From the IMG/VR virus record IMGVR_UViG_3300005468_000041, positions 1-36,314 of that record: a stretch of 36,314 nucleotides of DNA; one strand, given 5' to 3'. The translations under genes and the position numbers were made by a program. The notes under the pieces were generated by a model. The model did no database searches. It was not told the DNA's origin and was given only the letters and a program-made list of their open reading frames with translations. Positions 1 to 6,470 of the stretch are shown in pieces. The DNA comes from a virus. The stretch's first letter is position 1. The number at the start of each line of letters is the position of its first letter.

Positions 1-936
1 ATTCCTGGCGGTGTTGATGTCGTCGTGTTCCAACGAACCACGCATCGTTACCTCGCGCAGGCGGTGAAGATTCTTCGTAAGAAGGGCATCACCGTCGTCA
101 TCGATGTGGATGATGATCTTAGCACGATTCATCCAAGCAACCCCGCATGGATGGAGCTCCATCCACGTCGCTCGAAGACCATGGGTCCAGATGGTCAACC
201 GCACATGCATTCTTGGGCGAACATGGAAGCCGCGTGTCGTGAGGCTTCCTTCATCACCGCAACGACACCCGCGCTCCTCAAGAAGTACGCACCCCATGGA
301 CGTGGTGCTGTGGTGCCGAACTACCTGGCACATCACTACTATGAGCACTCGCACTTTGACTCAGACGTGATTGGCTGGCCCGCCTCATTGGGCTCTCACC
401 CGAACGACCCCGATGCGGTGGGCAACGCCATCTCTCGTCTCGTCGATGAAGGTGCACACTTTCACGTTGTGAGCATTTCACCCGGTGTGGGTAAGGCATT
501 CGGACTGTCCAGTGAGGATGACCTCACGCAACTTCGCACGCCGATCGCACTGAATAACTGGCCACGCGTGTTGGCTGATCAGCTTGGCATCGGCATCGCT
601 CCACTCGCTGACACCAAGTTCAATGCAAGCAAGTCGTGGCTTAAGCCACTTGAGATGTCGGCCGTTGGCGTGCCTTGGGTCGCATCCCCTCGTGAGGACT
701 ACAGCCGTTTGCACAAGCTCGGTGCTGGCTGGCTCGCGGAGAAACCGAGCGACTGGTACAGGAAGCTACGCGCCTTGCGAGGGAGTGCTGAGCTTCGAGC
801 TGACTTGGCCGGTAAGGGTCGGGAAGTTGCCGAGACGTTGAAGCTGGAAGACAACGCGTGGCGGTGGTGGGAATCATGGCGCACAGCTATTACGAGCGAC
901 ATGAGCTACGACTACCGTCCGATCGCCATTCTCTAG
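1..936 (+). CDS. GT-B type glycosyltransferase, 5' partial
   Basis: The frame is open from base 1, so the start lies upstream; 311 residues are visible. The first residues read IPGGVDVVVFQR, followed by a KGITVVIDVDDDL segment. This hydrophobic strand ending in an acidic DVDDDL is typical of the phage glycosyltransferases related to GT4 (GT-B fold). The C-terminal half has the usual nucleotide-sugar-binding shape: GIGIAPL, then KSWLKPLEMSAVGVPWVASP, like the E-containing motif of GT4 enzymes. In actinophages, genes of this family lie near structural genes and probably glycosylate virion proteins. That role is inference; this protein is distinct from the candidate DNA glycosyltransferase at 12147-10843. 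It is the only rightward gene in the left part of the window and probably closes a late operon. It ends just before a strong terminator. Confidence 0.8.
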   Translation: MPGGVDVVVFQRTTHRYLAQAVKILRKKGITVVIDVDDDLSTIHPSNPAWMELHPRRSKTMGPDGQPHMHSWANMEAACREASFITATTPALLKKYAPHGRGAVVPNYLAHHYYEHSHFDSDVIGWPASLGSHPNDPDAVGNAISRLVDEGAHFHVVSISPGVGKAFGLSSEDDLTQLRTPIALNNWPRVLADQLGIGIAPLADTKFNASKSWLKPLEMSAVGVPWVASPREDYSRLHKLGAGWLAEKPSDWYRKLRALRGSAELRADLAGKGREVAETLKLEDNAWRWWESWRTAITSDMSYDYRPIAIL

Positions 937-968
937 CCCTAGATGGGTCTGAGACTCTCGTCAGACAG

Positions 969-1017
969 AACAGACTGCCTGCGAGCCGAGAACTACGGCT
1001 ACGCAGGCAGCTCTGTT
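969..1017. terminator. Long bidirectional terminator hairpin between convergent genes
   Basis: The arms are AACAGA+CTGCCTGCG+AGCCG (969-988) and CGGCT+CGCAGGCAG+TCTGTT (996-1017). They pair almost completely, with single bulges at 1001 and 1011 and a 7-nt loop. Short T-rich flanks lie on both sides. It sits between the stops of the rightward glycosyltransferase (936) and the leftward HNH gene (1019), where a two-way terminator is expected. Confidence 0.85.
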
Positions 1018-1018
1018 T

Positions 1019-1486
1019 CTAGGGTGTTCTGGGGACATCACAACCGTGTCGATGCATCCACTGACGAGTTGTCTCAACACCGCAAACCGGACACGGAATA
1101 CGCGGCATCTTGTATCCCGATCTCCGTGACTTAGGCGAGGGTTTTTCCATTTCAACTCGCTTATGCCAAAATGGCAAGGGATCGTGTTGATTTTTGATGG
1201 CTATCTTAAGCATGTACTCTCTCGCCGCTGCGATATCGACGAAGATGAGGTTGCTCTTATAGCTATTGCACAAATGACAAGAGGCCACCCAATTGGCATC
1301 GTCATTGCTTTCGCAATAAGTGAACGGGATAAAGTGATCCCATTGCAACTCAAGCCATTGCCAATCATTGTTTCTGCGAACGACCAAATCTCCGAAGAGA
1401 TGTCCACAGTAGAGACAACGATTATCTTGCTCTTCGAGCACGGCGGCTTGGACGGCACCTGATGGGCGGCCTCTTGACACTACCAC
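1019..1486 (-). CDS. HNH endonuclease
   Basis: This 155-residue protein has a compact HNH nuclease core: CLYCG (first zinc pair), then LQWDHFIPF (the H of the HNH motif) and ASCHLCNSYKSN (second CxxC and Asn). A further CPVCG ... HRHGC zinc knuckle lies at the C-terminus. The chosen start is GTG at 1486, with AGGGGA 7 nt upstream, right after the stop of the DUF2786 gene (TAA at 1492-1490). Free-standing HNH proteins in phages are homing endonucleases, packaging cofactors or restriction-like enzymes. With no terminase next to it, a selfish or homing role is likeliest (inference). It is the last gene of the leftward block and ends at the 969-1017 terminator. Confidence 0.85.
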   Translation of the reverse strand: MVVSRGRPSGAVQAAVLEEQDNRCLYCGHLFGDLVVRRNNDWQWLELQWDHFIPFTYCESNDDANWVASCHLCNSYKSNLIFVDIAAAREYMLKIAIKNQHDPLPFWHKRVEMEKPSPKSRRSGYKMPRIPCPVCGVETTRQWMHRHGCDVPRTP

Positions 1487-1489
1487 GTA

Positions 1490-2242
1490 TTATCCCCTGA
1501 TCGCCTTGGTCTGCTTCAAACCGCGCTCGCCGGTGTTCGCCTTCTTGCCAGCAGCGTAGCCTGCCTGGCTCGCTTCCCAGCCGCCACCGGACATCTTGAC
1601 CGACTTGCCCGGGGTGAGATTGAACTGCACGTTCGCCCAGTCATCCACGAGCTGACGACGATCGCGCAGAACGAGCTCGGTGCCGGGCTCGCTGGACTGC
1701 GTGTCAGCGATGATCACCCGACGAGACTCGGCGATGCGGGTCGCGGCGCCTCGTCCGAATCCCATGATGAAGGTGCGACGTGCCTTGAACTTCTGCATCG
1801 CGGTGTGACCGGTGGCATCGTACGTCTTCCACCACGTGGAGAGCGCCGACATCAGCTGGAGCTGAAGTGAGGTGACGAGCACCTTCATCTGCTCGACGTC
1901 GCTCTCGTAACCCACGATCCAGAGAATCGCCTCATCCTTGGTCGACGCGTCGATCGTCTTCGTTGTCTTAAACGCGTCAGCGATGTCGGCCATCGCGATG
2001 AAGACGGCCTTGCGGTACACGCCGGTGTAGACGATCTCGACCTTCATCATTCGCTCGTCCGACGCGTGGCTCTTGCCCGCGCGCTTCGCGTTAATCACGG
2101 CCTGCTCGATGCCGTACTTGAGCATCAGCTTCTCGGCGTGCTCGGTGAGTGCTTCAGCCTCGGCCGGAGTGGTCTTCTCGGCCTTCGCGAGCAGCTTCGC
2201 GATGCGGTCCTCGATCTTGGAGGTGTCCGGCTCAGTCATCAT
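1490..2242 (-). CDS. DUF2786-domain protein
   Basis: A 250-residue protein. Residues ~10-50 (IEDRIAKLLAKAEKTTPAEAEALTE... LMLKYGIE) match the DUF2786 signature, a short helical domain common in actinobacteria and their phages. The remainder (YRKAVFIAMADIADAFKT, later SLQLQLMSALSTWW) resembles the companion C-terminal domain of these proteins. The molecular function is unknown; I see no nuclease or helicase motif. Two in-frame ATGs occur (2242 and 2239). AGGAGA lies only 2 nt before the first, so 2239 has the better spacing and may be the true start. The gene is followed directly by the HNH gene, so the two are probably co-transcribed. Confidence 0.8.
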   Translation of the reverse strand: MMTEPDTSKIEDRIAKLLAKAEKTTPAEAEALTEHAEKLMLKYGIEQAVINAKRAGKSHASDERMMKVEIVYTGVYRKAVFIAMADIADAFKTTKTIDASTKDEAILWIVGYESDVEQMKVLVTSLQLQLMSALSTWWKTYDATGHTAMQKFKARRTFIMGFGRGAATRIAESRRVIIADTQSSEPGTELVLRDRRQLVDDWANVQFNLTPGKSVKMSGGGWEASQAGYAAGKKANTGERGLKQTKAIRG

Positions 2243-2248
2243 GCTCTC

Positions 2249-2494
2249 CTAGGTTCCTTTTGGTGCAACGGGACTGACTTTATCACGGTGGTACTTCACA
2301 TGTAAATAGGCAGCACGCATGCATCTGTCCCAGGCATGAACTGCGAAGTACTCGCTTGCCCATAGTGGATAGTAACGAGACGTGCGAGCCGGTCGACGAA
2401 ACGCACGACCCTGACGATTCGTCCACGCGCGATCACACACTGGACAATACCACTCCCAGAGGTTCTTGCTTCGCTTTCGTACGCGAATCTTCAC
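2249..2494 (-). CDS. Small CxxC zinc-finger-like phage protein
   Basis: An 81-residue basic protein starting KIRVRKRSKNLWEWYCPVCD, with a CPVC pair near residue 17 and aromatic and His-rich segments (YYPLWASEYFAVHAWDRCMRAAYLH). Short proteins of this shape (Arg/Lys-rich start, WxWxCPxC, then an AxxAxxxH helix) recur in actinophages; their function is unknown to me. The start is GTG at 2494. Its ribosome site, GAGGGG, is part of the acceptor stem of the tRNA-like element immediately upstream (2496-2573), so the leader and the structured RNA overlap. The gene stops 6 bases before the DUF2786 start, consistent with an operon. Confidence 0.7.
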   Translation of the reverse strand: MKIRVRKRSKNLWEWYCPVCDRAWTNRQGRAFRRPARTSRYYPLWASEYFAVHAWDRCMRAAYLHVKYHRDKVSPVAPKGT

Positions 2495-2495
2495 G

Positions 2496-2573
2496 TACCC
2501 CTCGCAAGATTCGAACTTGCCATCTCGACGAGATCTTGACCGAAGGTCATCGAAAAGTCACCAAGAGAGGGGC
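2496..2573 (-). ncRNA. tRNA-like element without a canonical anticodon arm
   Basis: Read on the minus strand, a 7-bp acceptor stem (GCCCCTC with GAGGGGT) closes on a perfect T-arm (GCAAG-TTCGAAT-CTTGC). Between them, where D and anticodon arms belong, are two tight hairpins with 3-nt loops: TGACC-TTC-GGTCA and ATCTC-GTC-GAGAT. No 5-bp stem with a 7-nt loop and U33 can be drawn. At about 78 nt it has tRNA size. It may be a decayed tRNA or a tRNA mimic. The 3' edge overlaps the leader of the next gene. Confidence 0.5.
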
Positions 2574-2599
2574 TCACTGCGCTTTCGCGCAGCTCCTTG

Positions 2600-3100
2600 C
2601 TACGCGCCGCCGAGAAGCGGGACGTTGACCGCGGTCATCGGCTTTTCGCTGACGATGTAGTCGAACGTCGTCTCGATCATGTTGCCGTCGGCGAGGAAGA
2701 AGAAAATCCCCGGATCCCCGTCACCGTAGGAACCGTCGTCCTGCGCTCCATCCACCACCGCCTGGGAGCACTGGTAGTTCCCGGAGGTGCCGCCGCAGTC
2801 CCAGATGATGTCCTGTGTAGGCGTACGCTGCGACCCGCTGGAAGAGATCTTGCCCTTGGCCACGTAGTAGCCCATAGGCTGACCGAAGTTGTACAGGTAG
2901 ATGTACCGAACGGCGCTGCCGTTCTCCTCGCGCTTGCGCTTCTCCTCGAGGTTTTTCTTCTCGAGCGTGTCGCCCTGTGCCTTTTGGGCCTGTTGCTGGC
3001 TGCGGGCGATTGATTCTTCCGTCTGGCCAGTGCATGCCGTGAGGCCTAGTACGCCGACGATCGAGAATAGTGCTGCGAACTTCTTCCAGTTCTTGAGCAT
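2600..3100 (-). CDS. Lipoprotein
   Basis: From ATG 3100 (AGGA 6 nt upstream; the GTG at 3106 has no spacing from the ribosome site) the product has 166 residues. A lysine-containing n-region and hydrophobic core (FAALFSIVGVLG) lead to a lipobox, LTAC, predicting an acylated Cys near residue 23 and export to the outer face of the membrane. A Gln/Lys/Glu-rich, probably helical stretch follows (QQQAQKAQ ... EEKRKREE), then a folded domain beginning YIYLYNFGQPMGYYVAKGKI with two Cys residues. The start codon lies 1 nt beyond the stop of the upstream membrane protein. Phage lipoproteins of this kind often act in superinfection exclusion; that is inference. Confidence 0.8.
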   Translation of the reverse strand: MLKNWKKFAALFSIVGVLGLTACTGQTEESIARSQQQAQKAQGDTLEKKNLEEKRKREENGSAVRYIYLYNFGQPMGYYVAKGKISSSGSQRTPTQDIIWDCGGTSGNYQCSQAVVDGAQDDGSYGDGDPGIFFFLADGNMIETTFDYIVSEKPMTAVNVPLLGGA

Positions 3101-3102
3101 GA

Positions 3103-3579
3103 TCACTCCTTGCAGTCGGTTTCAGACTTGGTGGTGTCGATGACATCGGGCAGATCGGCGTCCTTGAAGTCCTTCTGCGAGAACTTGCGAGCCGCAGCGT
3201 TGTACGCACCCACCGCGTCGTTACAGATCATCTTCTGTCCGGTCAGCTCGGTCTTGAGCTTGACGCTGTCGGGCTGACCCTTAAGCGCTTCCGCCGTGAG
3301 AGTCAGGTTCTTGTCGGCCGTGAGGACCGCGTTCCACATGCCCTCGAAGCCCTCTTGTGCTCGGATACGATTGCGAGCATCGTTCTTGATGACCTCGGCG
3401 TCACCTCGACCCTTGATGTCGCTGGTGCCGACACCGAAGCCCCAGTGCGCGATGCCGATGCTGCCGAAGACGACGATCACCACGATGGTAAGAACACCGA
3501 GCCAACCGATGCCCTTGGCGGTCTGCCTGACCGGCTTGTATTCGAAGTCCTCTTCGCGATCGTCCCAACTCTTGGACAC
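3103..3579 (-). CDS. Single-pass membrane protein
   Basis: 158 residues. An acidic and aromatic N-terminus (SWDDREEDFEYKP) precedes one strong transmembrane segment, about residues 25-50 (GWLGVLTIVVIVVFGSIGIAHWGFG). A soluble helical domain follows, with NRIRAQEGFEGMWNAV, GQKMICNDAVGAYN and KDFKDADLPDVI, a pattern I associate with a conserved actinophage membrane protein of unknown function. The GTG start at 3579 has GAGGAG 5 nt upstream. It is coupled to the lipoprotein gene downstream, so both may form one envelope-associated module. Confidence 0.75.
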   Translation of the reverse strand: MSKSWDDREEDFEYKPVRQTAKGIGWLGVLTIVVIVVFGSIGIAHWGFGVGTSDIKGRGDAEVIKNDARNRIRAQEGFEGMWNAVLTADKNLTLTAEALKGQPDSVKLKTELTGQKMICNDAVGAYNAAARKFSQKDFKDADLPDVIDTTKSETDCKE

Positions 3580-3589
3580 TTATTCTCCT

Positions 3590-3934
3590 CTAGAAAATGT
3601 CCCACGAGATTCCGCACGCGAGACAGATTTCGCTGTTATTCTCGACGATGATATCCGTCGCCGAACAGCCTGGGCACTTCTTGCGTGCTTTCTTCTTACC
3701 GACGAGTTCTCGCTGGTAAGCACTCATCCCGCCCCACACACCAAAGTCGATGCCTTGGTCCAGTGCGTACATCAAACACTCAGCTCGCACGTGGCAAAAA
3801 TTACACAACTGGCGTGCTTGTGGCGGTGGGTAGGGTGGTTCATCATCGGCATCTCCCGGTGTGATGAACACGTCAAGTGGTGCGTCAATGCACGCGCGGT
3901 TGGGATCACTCAAAAAGTCACTTGACGCGTTCAT
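3590..3934 (-). CDS. whiB-like: WhiB-family Fe-S transcriptional regulator with C-terminal zinc ribbon
   Basis: 114 residues from ATG 3934 (GGAG 5 nt upstream; GTG 3937 is too close). The four WhiB cluster cysteines are present: C15, then C44, C47 and C53 in QLCNFCHVRAECLMYAL. The turn GVWGGMS follows at 65-71, so the [4Fe-4S] ligand set and the sigma-factor-contacting turn look intact. After the basic KKKARKK stretch that in WhiB proteins binds DNA there is an added module, CPGC ... CLACG (C87, C90, C104, C107), a four-cysteine zinc ribbon unusual for the family. Phage WhiB proteins modulate host sigma-A transcription and can mimic host WhiB regulators. It follows a wHTH gene in the same direction, so this is a regulatory cluster. 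Confidence 0.9.
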   Translation of the reverse strand: MNASSDFLSDPNRACIDAPLDVFITPGDADDEPPYPPPQARQLCNFCHVRAECLMYALDQGIDFGVWGGMSAYQRELVGKKKARKKCPGCSATDIIVENNSEICLACGISWDIF

Positions 3935-3976
3935 CACAACTCCGGTTGTGCTCGTCTCCGGCCGGTGATGCGTGCG

Positions 3977-4375
3977 TTAGAGCTCGGTGAGCTCTGCTCG
4001 GTACACCGTGCCGGCGTCCGAACGCAGGAGCACAGTCCCGTCGACCAACTCGCCGACGAACTCGTAGACCGTCGGTCCGGCCGCCCTGGCCTTCGCTCGT
4101 GCTTCACGAGCACCAGTGGTGACGGTTGCCGTTGAAGTCTCAGTGTCACGCGCCGAGGAGGCCTTAGGACGCGTGCTGTACGACCACGAGTTGGCCGGAA
4201 CCACGATGGTGAAGTAATCGCTCGTCGGCTCGATGGTCGAAAACCTTCGCATCACATTGCGAACTTGGCCCTGCGTGAGGTCGAGTGCGTTGGCCAGTTC
4301 GGTCGCGCTGACCGGCACATCCGGGTGAGTCTTCATGTACTCGAAGACCTTGTCACCGATGCGTGCTGCACCCAT
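3977..4375 (-). CDS. Winged helix-turn-helix DNA-binding protein
   Basis: 132 residues. The N-terminal ~65 residues form a wHTH: KVFEYMKTHPDVPVSATELANALDLTQGQVRNVMRRF, where VSATELANAL and TQGQVRNVMRRF are the two recognition-type helices. A wing with alternating hydrophobics follows (DYFTIVVPANSWSY). A Thr/Ala-rich linker (SSARDTETSTATVTTGAREARAKAR) leads to a small beta-rich C-terminal domain (VYEFVGELVDGTVLLRSDAGTVYRAEL). ATG at 4375 has AAGGAG upstream. It lies just downstream of the tRNA cluster and just upstream of whiB. A related architecture occurs at 6471-6863. Likely a phage transcription regulator; targets are unknown. Confidence 0.8.
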   Translation of the reverse strand: MGAARIGDKVFEYMKTHPDVPVSATELANALDLTQGQVRNVMRRFSTIEPTSDYFTIVVPANSWSYSTRPKASSARDTETSTATVTTGAREARAKARAAGPTVYEFVGELVDGTVLLRSDAGTVYRAELTEL

Positions 4376-4416
4376 GTGGCTCTCCTTAATTCCGTGATGT
4401 GTGGTGGAGTACTACG

Positions 4417-4476
4417 TGCCCCGGCGGGGATTCGAACCCTCTTTAGTCCGTTAGTCCGGTACTAAGTTTCCGAGGC
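4417..4476 (-). ncRNA. Short (60 nt) tRNA-like element lacking a D-arm
   Basis: On the minus strand a 7-bp acceptor (GCCTCGG with CCGGGGC, one G-U) and discriminator A surround a T-loop TTCGAAT with only three good stem pairs. There is no D-arm. The remaining hairpin is TTAG-TACCGGA-CTAA, a 4-bp stem with a 7-nt loop that has A where U33 is required. The internal repeat TAGTCCG occurs twice. It looks like a tRNA that lost its D-arm, or a minimal mimic; decoding function is unlikely. Confidence 0.4.
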
Positions 4477-4580
4477 CTAGATGGTACGGGTTTTGTTAGC
4501 GTGGCCTTTGCATGATTGTCCCATACCCAGCCGAGGTCGGCCCCGAAGGTCGATAACGAAGGCCAGCCCCGGTTTTATCG

Positions 4581-4652
4581 TAGTCCCAACGGGGATCGAA
4601 CCCGTGTTTCCGGAGTGAAAATCCGGCGTCTTTGCCACTGGACGATGGGACC
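4581..4652 (-). tRNA. tRNA-Glu (UUC anticodon)
   Basis: A full cloverleaf on the minus strand: acceptor GGTCCCA/TGGGACT (1:72 is G-U), a T-arm with loop TTCGATC, and anticodon arm CCGGA-TTTTCAC-TCCGG. U33 is followed by TTC, reading GAA/GAG Glu codons. The 3' CCA is not encoded. The gene contains one copy of the dispersed heptamer ACTGGAC (4637-4643). It is one of only three elements in the window that look like normal decoding tRNAs. Confidence 0.93.
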
Positions 4653-4780
4653 TTGGGTCGGCACACGCTTTGTGCGCACTCCACGCATGCGAACCCAGGT
4701 TACTTCTTGCTGCGAGACCATCAGTTTCCTCTGTCTCTTGACATACGTTCACACTGGTGATCAACTCCAGTGTTGCAGCG

Positions 4781-4852
4781 TAGCGATGGGAGGAATCGAA
4801 CCTCCGCCTGCCGAATTATGAGTTCGGTGCTCTACCCCTGAGCTACATCGCC
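4781..4852 (-). tRNA. tRNA with CAU anticodon (Met, or Ile2 if lysidinylated)
   Basis: Minus-strand cloverleaf: acceptor GGCGATG/CATCGCT, D-arm GCTC ... GAGC with GGGG in the loop, anticodon arm CCGAA-CTCATAA-TTCGG (U33, CAT, A37), and T-arm GGAGG-TTCGATT-CCTCC. The A-U/G-C pattern of the anticodon stem lacks the three G-C pairs of initiator tRNA, so elongator Met or Ile2 is more likely. Discriminator A; CCA is not encoded. Confidence 0.92.
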
Positions 4853-4956
4853 AATGCGCGTTCAAGTTATCACTGATGACCGTCAGTGGTCTCGCACACG
4901 CACCGGGAGCGGTCACTCCCTAAGTTCATTCCTCGTTTTCTGACGAGGCGAACCTG

Positions 4957-5026
4957 TGGGCCCGGGAGGACTTGAACCTCCCACCTTCCCGTTGTCGAGA
5001 TGCTCATCCCTGTGAGCTACGGGCCC
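4957..5026 (-). ncRNA. tRNA-like element with a 4-nt anticodon loop
   Basis: Apart from the anticodon loop this is a textbook tRNA: acceptor GGGCCCG/CGGGCCC (7 bp), TA at 8-9, D-arm GCTC-ACAGGGAT-GAGC, variable region AGGTG, T-arm GGAGG-TTCAAGT-CCTCC, discriminator A. The anticodon arm is TCTCG-ACAA-CGGGA, a 5-bp stem closed by only 4 nt. The total length is 70 nt, three short at exactly this place. It cannot present a normal anticodon. The scaffold is so well kept that selection for a non-decoding role is worth considering. Confidence 0.7.
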
Positions 5027-5036
5027 TTGGTTGGCC

Positions 5037-5075
5037 CGCTGGACTCTGGGTCTTTCCCCTCACCAGAGTCCAGCG
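5037..5075 (-). terminator. 13-bp perfect hairpin downstream of the DUF932 gene
   Basis: CGCTGGACTCTGG (5037-5049) and CCAGAGTCCAGCG (5063-5075) are perfect inverted repeats with a 13-nt loop. It begins about 20 nt after the leftward DUF932 stop at 5094 and precedes the tRNA-like element at 5026. There is no clear U-run, so it may instead be a processing hairpin separating mRNA from the tRNA transcript. Confidence 0.6.
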
Positions 5076-5093
5076 GAGCCGTTATTTCATCTC

Positions 5094-6086
5094 CTAGCGA
5101 GCCAGGAGAAGTTGTGCCGTGCGGTTGACGTACTTGTTGGTGTCGCCGGACAGACCGCTCGTGAAGACCGACGCGGCAGTGCGCGTGCCTTCGTTCCGCT
5201 GCCACTGGAAGTACTCGCTGACGGCGTTCATCGCGCCCCAGCCGGTACCACCGAAGCCGACGACCGGGCTCTCGGCGAATGCCGACTGGATCGCCTTGAT
5301 CTGGTCGTCACGACGAGGCTTGTCCGGGAGAACCCGCTTGAGCACGGTGTCGAAGTCGTCGGCCGAGACGGAGACCGAACCGAGCTGCTTCGCCATCCCG
5401 GCGAACACCTTGGCGTACTCGGTCGAGTTCTTGAGCGTGTCCTGCGCGGCGGCGAGCTTCTTCGCCGTGTCGCCGACGTGCTTGATGGACCAGCGCTGCT
5501 TCGCATTCTTGCTGAACGAGCGAAGTCCAAGCTGGTTCATGCACAGGCCACGAAGCGGCATGAGGCTGACTTCCACGGCCTTGCTGAGGTCGTGTGACGT
5601 GCGCAGCACGAGGTACAGATCGTGCGGGTCGGCGATACCGTTGATCTCGACGTCCATGTGCTTGAGACCGTCGAGCTGCACGACCATGAAGCCCTGCTTG
5701 CCACCGCCGAACGAACCCGCCGAAACGAAGTCCGGGCTGATGCTGTCCATGAACTCGAACGCTTCACGGTACTGCACCACCTTGTATCCGGTGGAGACGA
5801 CCGAGAAGAAGTCGTCGGTGTCGTGTCGAACGACGGCCTTCCGGTTCGGCACCGTCTTGGTCGTCTTGCCCGAGCGGTAACTGATCGAGCGGAGCTCGAC
5901 ATCGAAGTCGATCCCGCCCATGCGAGCAGCCTCAGCCGCGGTCACCTTGGGGGTGTCGATCACGGTGCCGACCTTCATCCACGGGAGCTGTCGGGCGCTG
6001 AAGGAGACATCGCCGGTCTTGTTGGCGTACTCGACATCGGTGGCGGTGGGCGCGATCTCGGTGGTCGTCTCGAGCGTGGCGGTCAT
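5094..6086 (-). CDS. DUF932 / phage-plasmid-like protein
   Basis: 330 residues matching the DUF932 family of phages and plasmids: the N-terminal third has SRQLPWMKVGTVIDTPKVTAAEAA; the centre has HDTDDFFSVVSTGYKVVQYREAFEFMDSI and GSFGGGKQGFMVVQL; later come DPHDLYLVLRTSHDLSKAVEVSLMPLRGLCMNQL, a TS-H-D core characteristic of the family, and AVSEYFQWQRNEGTRTAASVF. The family's biochemical role is not settled; some members are linked to anti-restriction or accessory plasmid functions. ATG at 6086 has AGGAAAGG upstream, and a sigma-70-like promoter lies 44-72 nt upstream. It is likely strongly expressed as a single gene. Confidence 0.85.
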   Translation of the reverse strand: MTATLETTTEIAPTATDVEYANKTGDVSFSARQLPWMKVGTVIDTPKVTAAEAARMGGIDFDVELRSISYRSGKTTKTVPNRKAVVRHDTDDFFSVVSTGYKVVQYREAFEFMDSISPDFVSAGSFGGGKQGFMVVQLDGLKHMDVEINGIADPHDLYLVLRTSHDLSKAVEVSLMPLRGLCMNQLGLRSFSKNAKQRWSIKHVGDTAKKLAAAQDTLKNSTEYAKVFAGMAKQLGSVSVSADDFDTVLKRVLPDKPRRDDQIKAIQSAFAESPVVGFGGTGWGAMNAVSEYFQWQRNEGTRTAASVFTSGLSGDTNKYVNRTAQLLLAR

Positions 6087-6129
6087 TATCGTCTACCTTT
6101 CCTGGGTTCCTGTTGTCGTGCTTAAGACC

Positions 6130-6158
6130 ACAGTATCACATCCACGTGATGATGTAAA
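6130..6158 (-). promoter_or_regulatory. Sigma-70-like promoter for the DUF932 gene
   Basis: On the minus strand TTTACA (6158-6153) and TACTGT (6135-6130) are separated by exactly 17 nt, upstream of the ATG at 6086. The match to TTGACA/TATAAT is moderate. Small hairpins (GGGGT/ACCCC at 6181-6193, TTGGTC/GACCAA at 6200-6219) lie just upstream and may end transcription coming from the tRNA-like element. Confidence 0.55.
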
Positions 6159-6258
6159 CTAGGTCTTTGAAGACGGTAAAGGGGTACGACCCCAACGAGT
6201 TGGTCATAGGCCCGACCAAGGCCTCTCGCGCATCACATGCGTACCGACATGAAGTCAG

Positions 6259-6324
6259 TGAGCGGACCGGGGATTGAACCCGGTGGGGTACGATTACCCC
6301 GTAATCCATCGAAGCTTCCCGCTC
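6259..6324 (-). ncRNA. tRNA-like element (66 nt) with a clamped anticodon hairpin
   Basis: Acceptor GAGCGGG/TCCGCTC (one G-U) and a perfect T-arm CCGGG-TTCAATC-CCCGG with discriminator A. Between them lie a region without a pairable D-stem and one hairpin, GGGGTA-ATCG-TACCCC, six pairs closed by four bases, with only one base of variable region. No 7-nt anticodon loop is possible without breaking the stem. It lies alone in the gap between the wHTH gene and DUF932 and repeats the theme of the element at 4957-5026. Confidence 0.55.
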
Positions 6325-6415
6325 TTGGGTCGTGCAATTTTGTTTTCGTTTTTCGGTGCTAAGACAAATCTAACAGGTCTTGCTTGTGGTGTAAACAGGC
6401 AATCTTAAGATCTTT

Positions 6416-6466
6416 GGGGGAGACCCCCACGCGCGCACGCCTGTGGACGTGGAACGTGCGCGCGTG
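6416..6466 (-). terminator. Tandem hairpins downstream of the wHTH gene
   Basis: CACGCGCGCACG (6428-6439) pairs with CGTGCGCGCGTG (6455-6466), a perfect 12-bp arm with a 15-nt loop, starting 5 nt after the stop at 6471. On the minus strand it is followed at once by GGGGG-TCT-CCCCC (6428-6416) and an AAAG stretch. Very stable; a likely factor-independent or pausing terminator. Confidence 0.7.
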
Positions 6467-6470
6467 AGGA

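Noticed and set aside
25-936. GTG at 25 as the start of the first gene
   Set aside because: The frame is open to base 1 and the preceding residues continue the conserved strand of the glycosyltransferase, so the gene is truncated by the window.
2597-3013. Rightward open frame opposite the lipoprotein gene
   Set aside because: The leftward frame has a signal peptide, lipobox and ribosome site; the rightward one has none.
5031-5597. Rightward open frame opposite the DUF932 gene
   Set aside because: Mirror of a well-supported gene; composition rich in Arg, Leu and Val with no recognisable domain.
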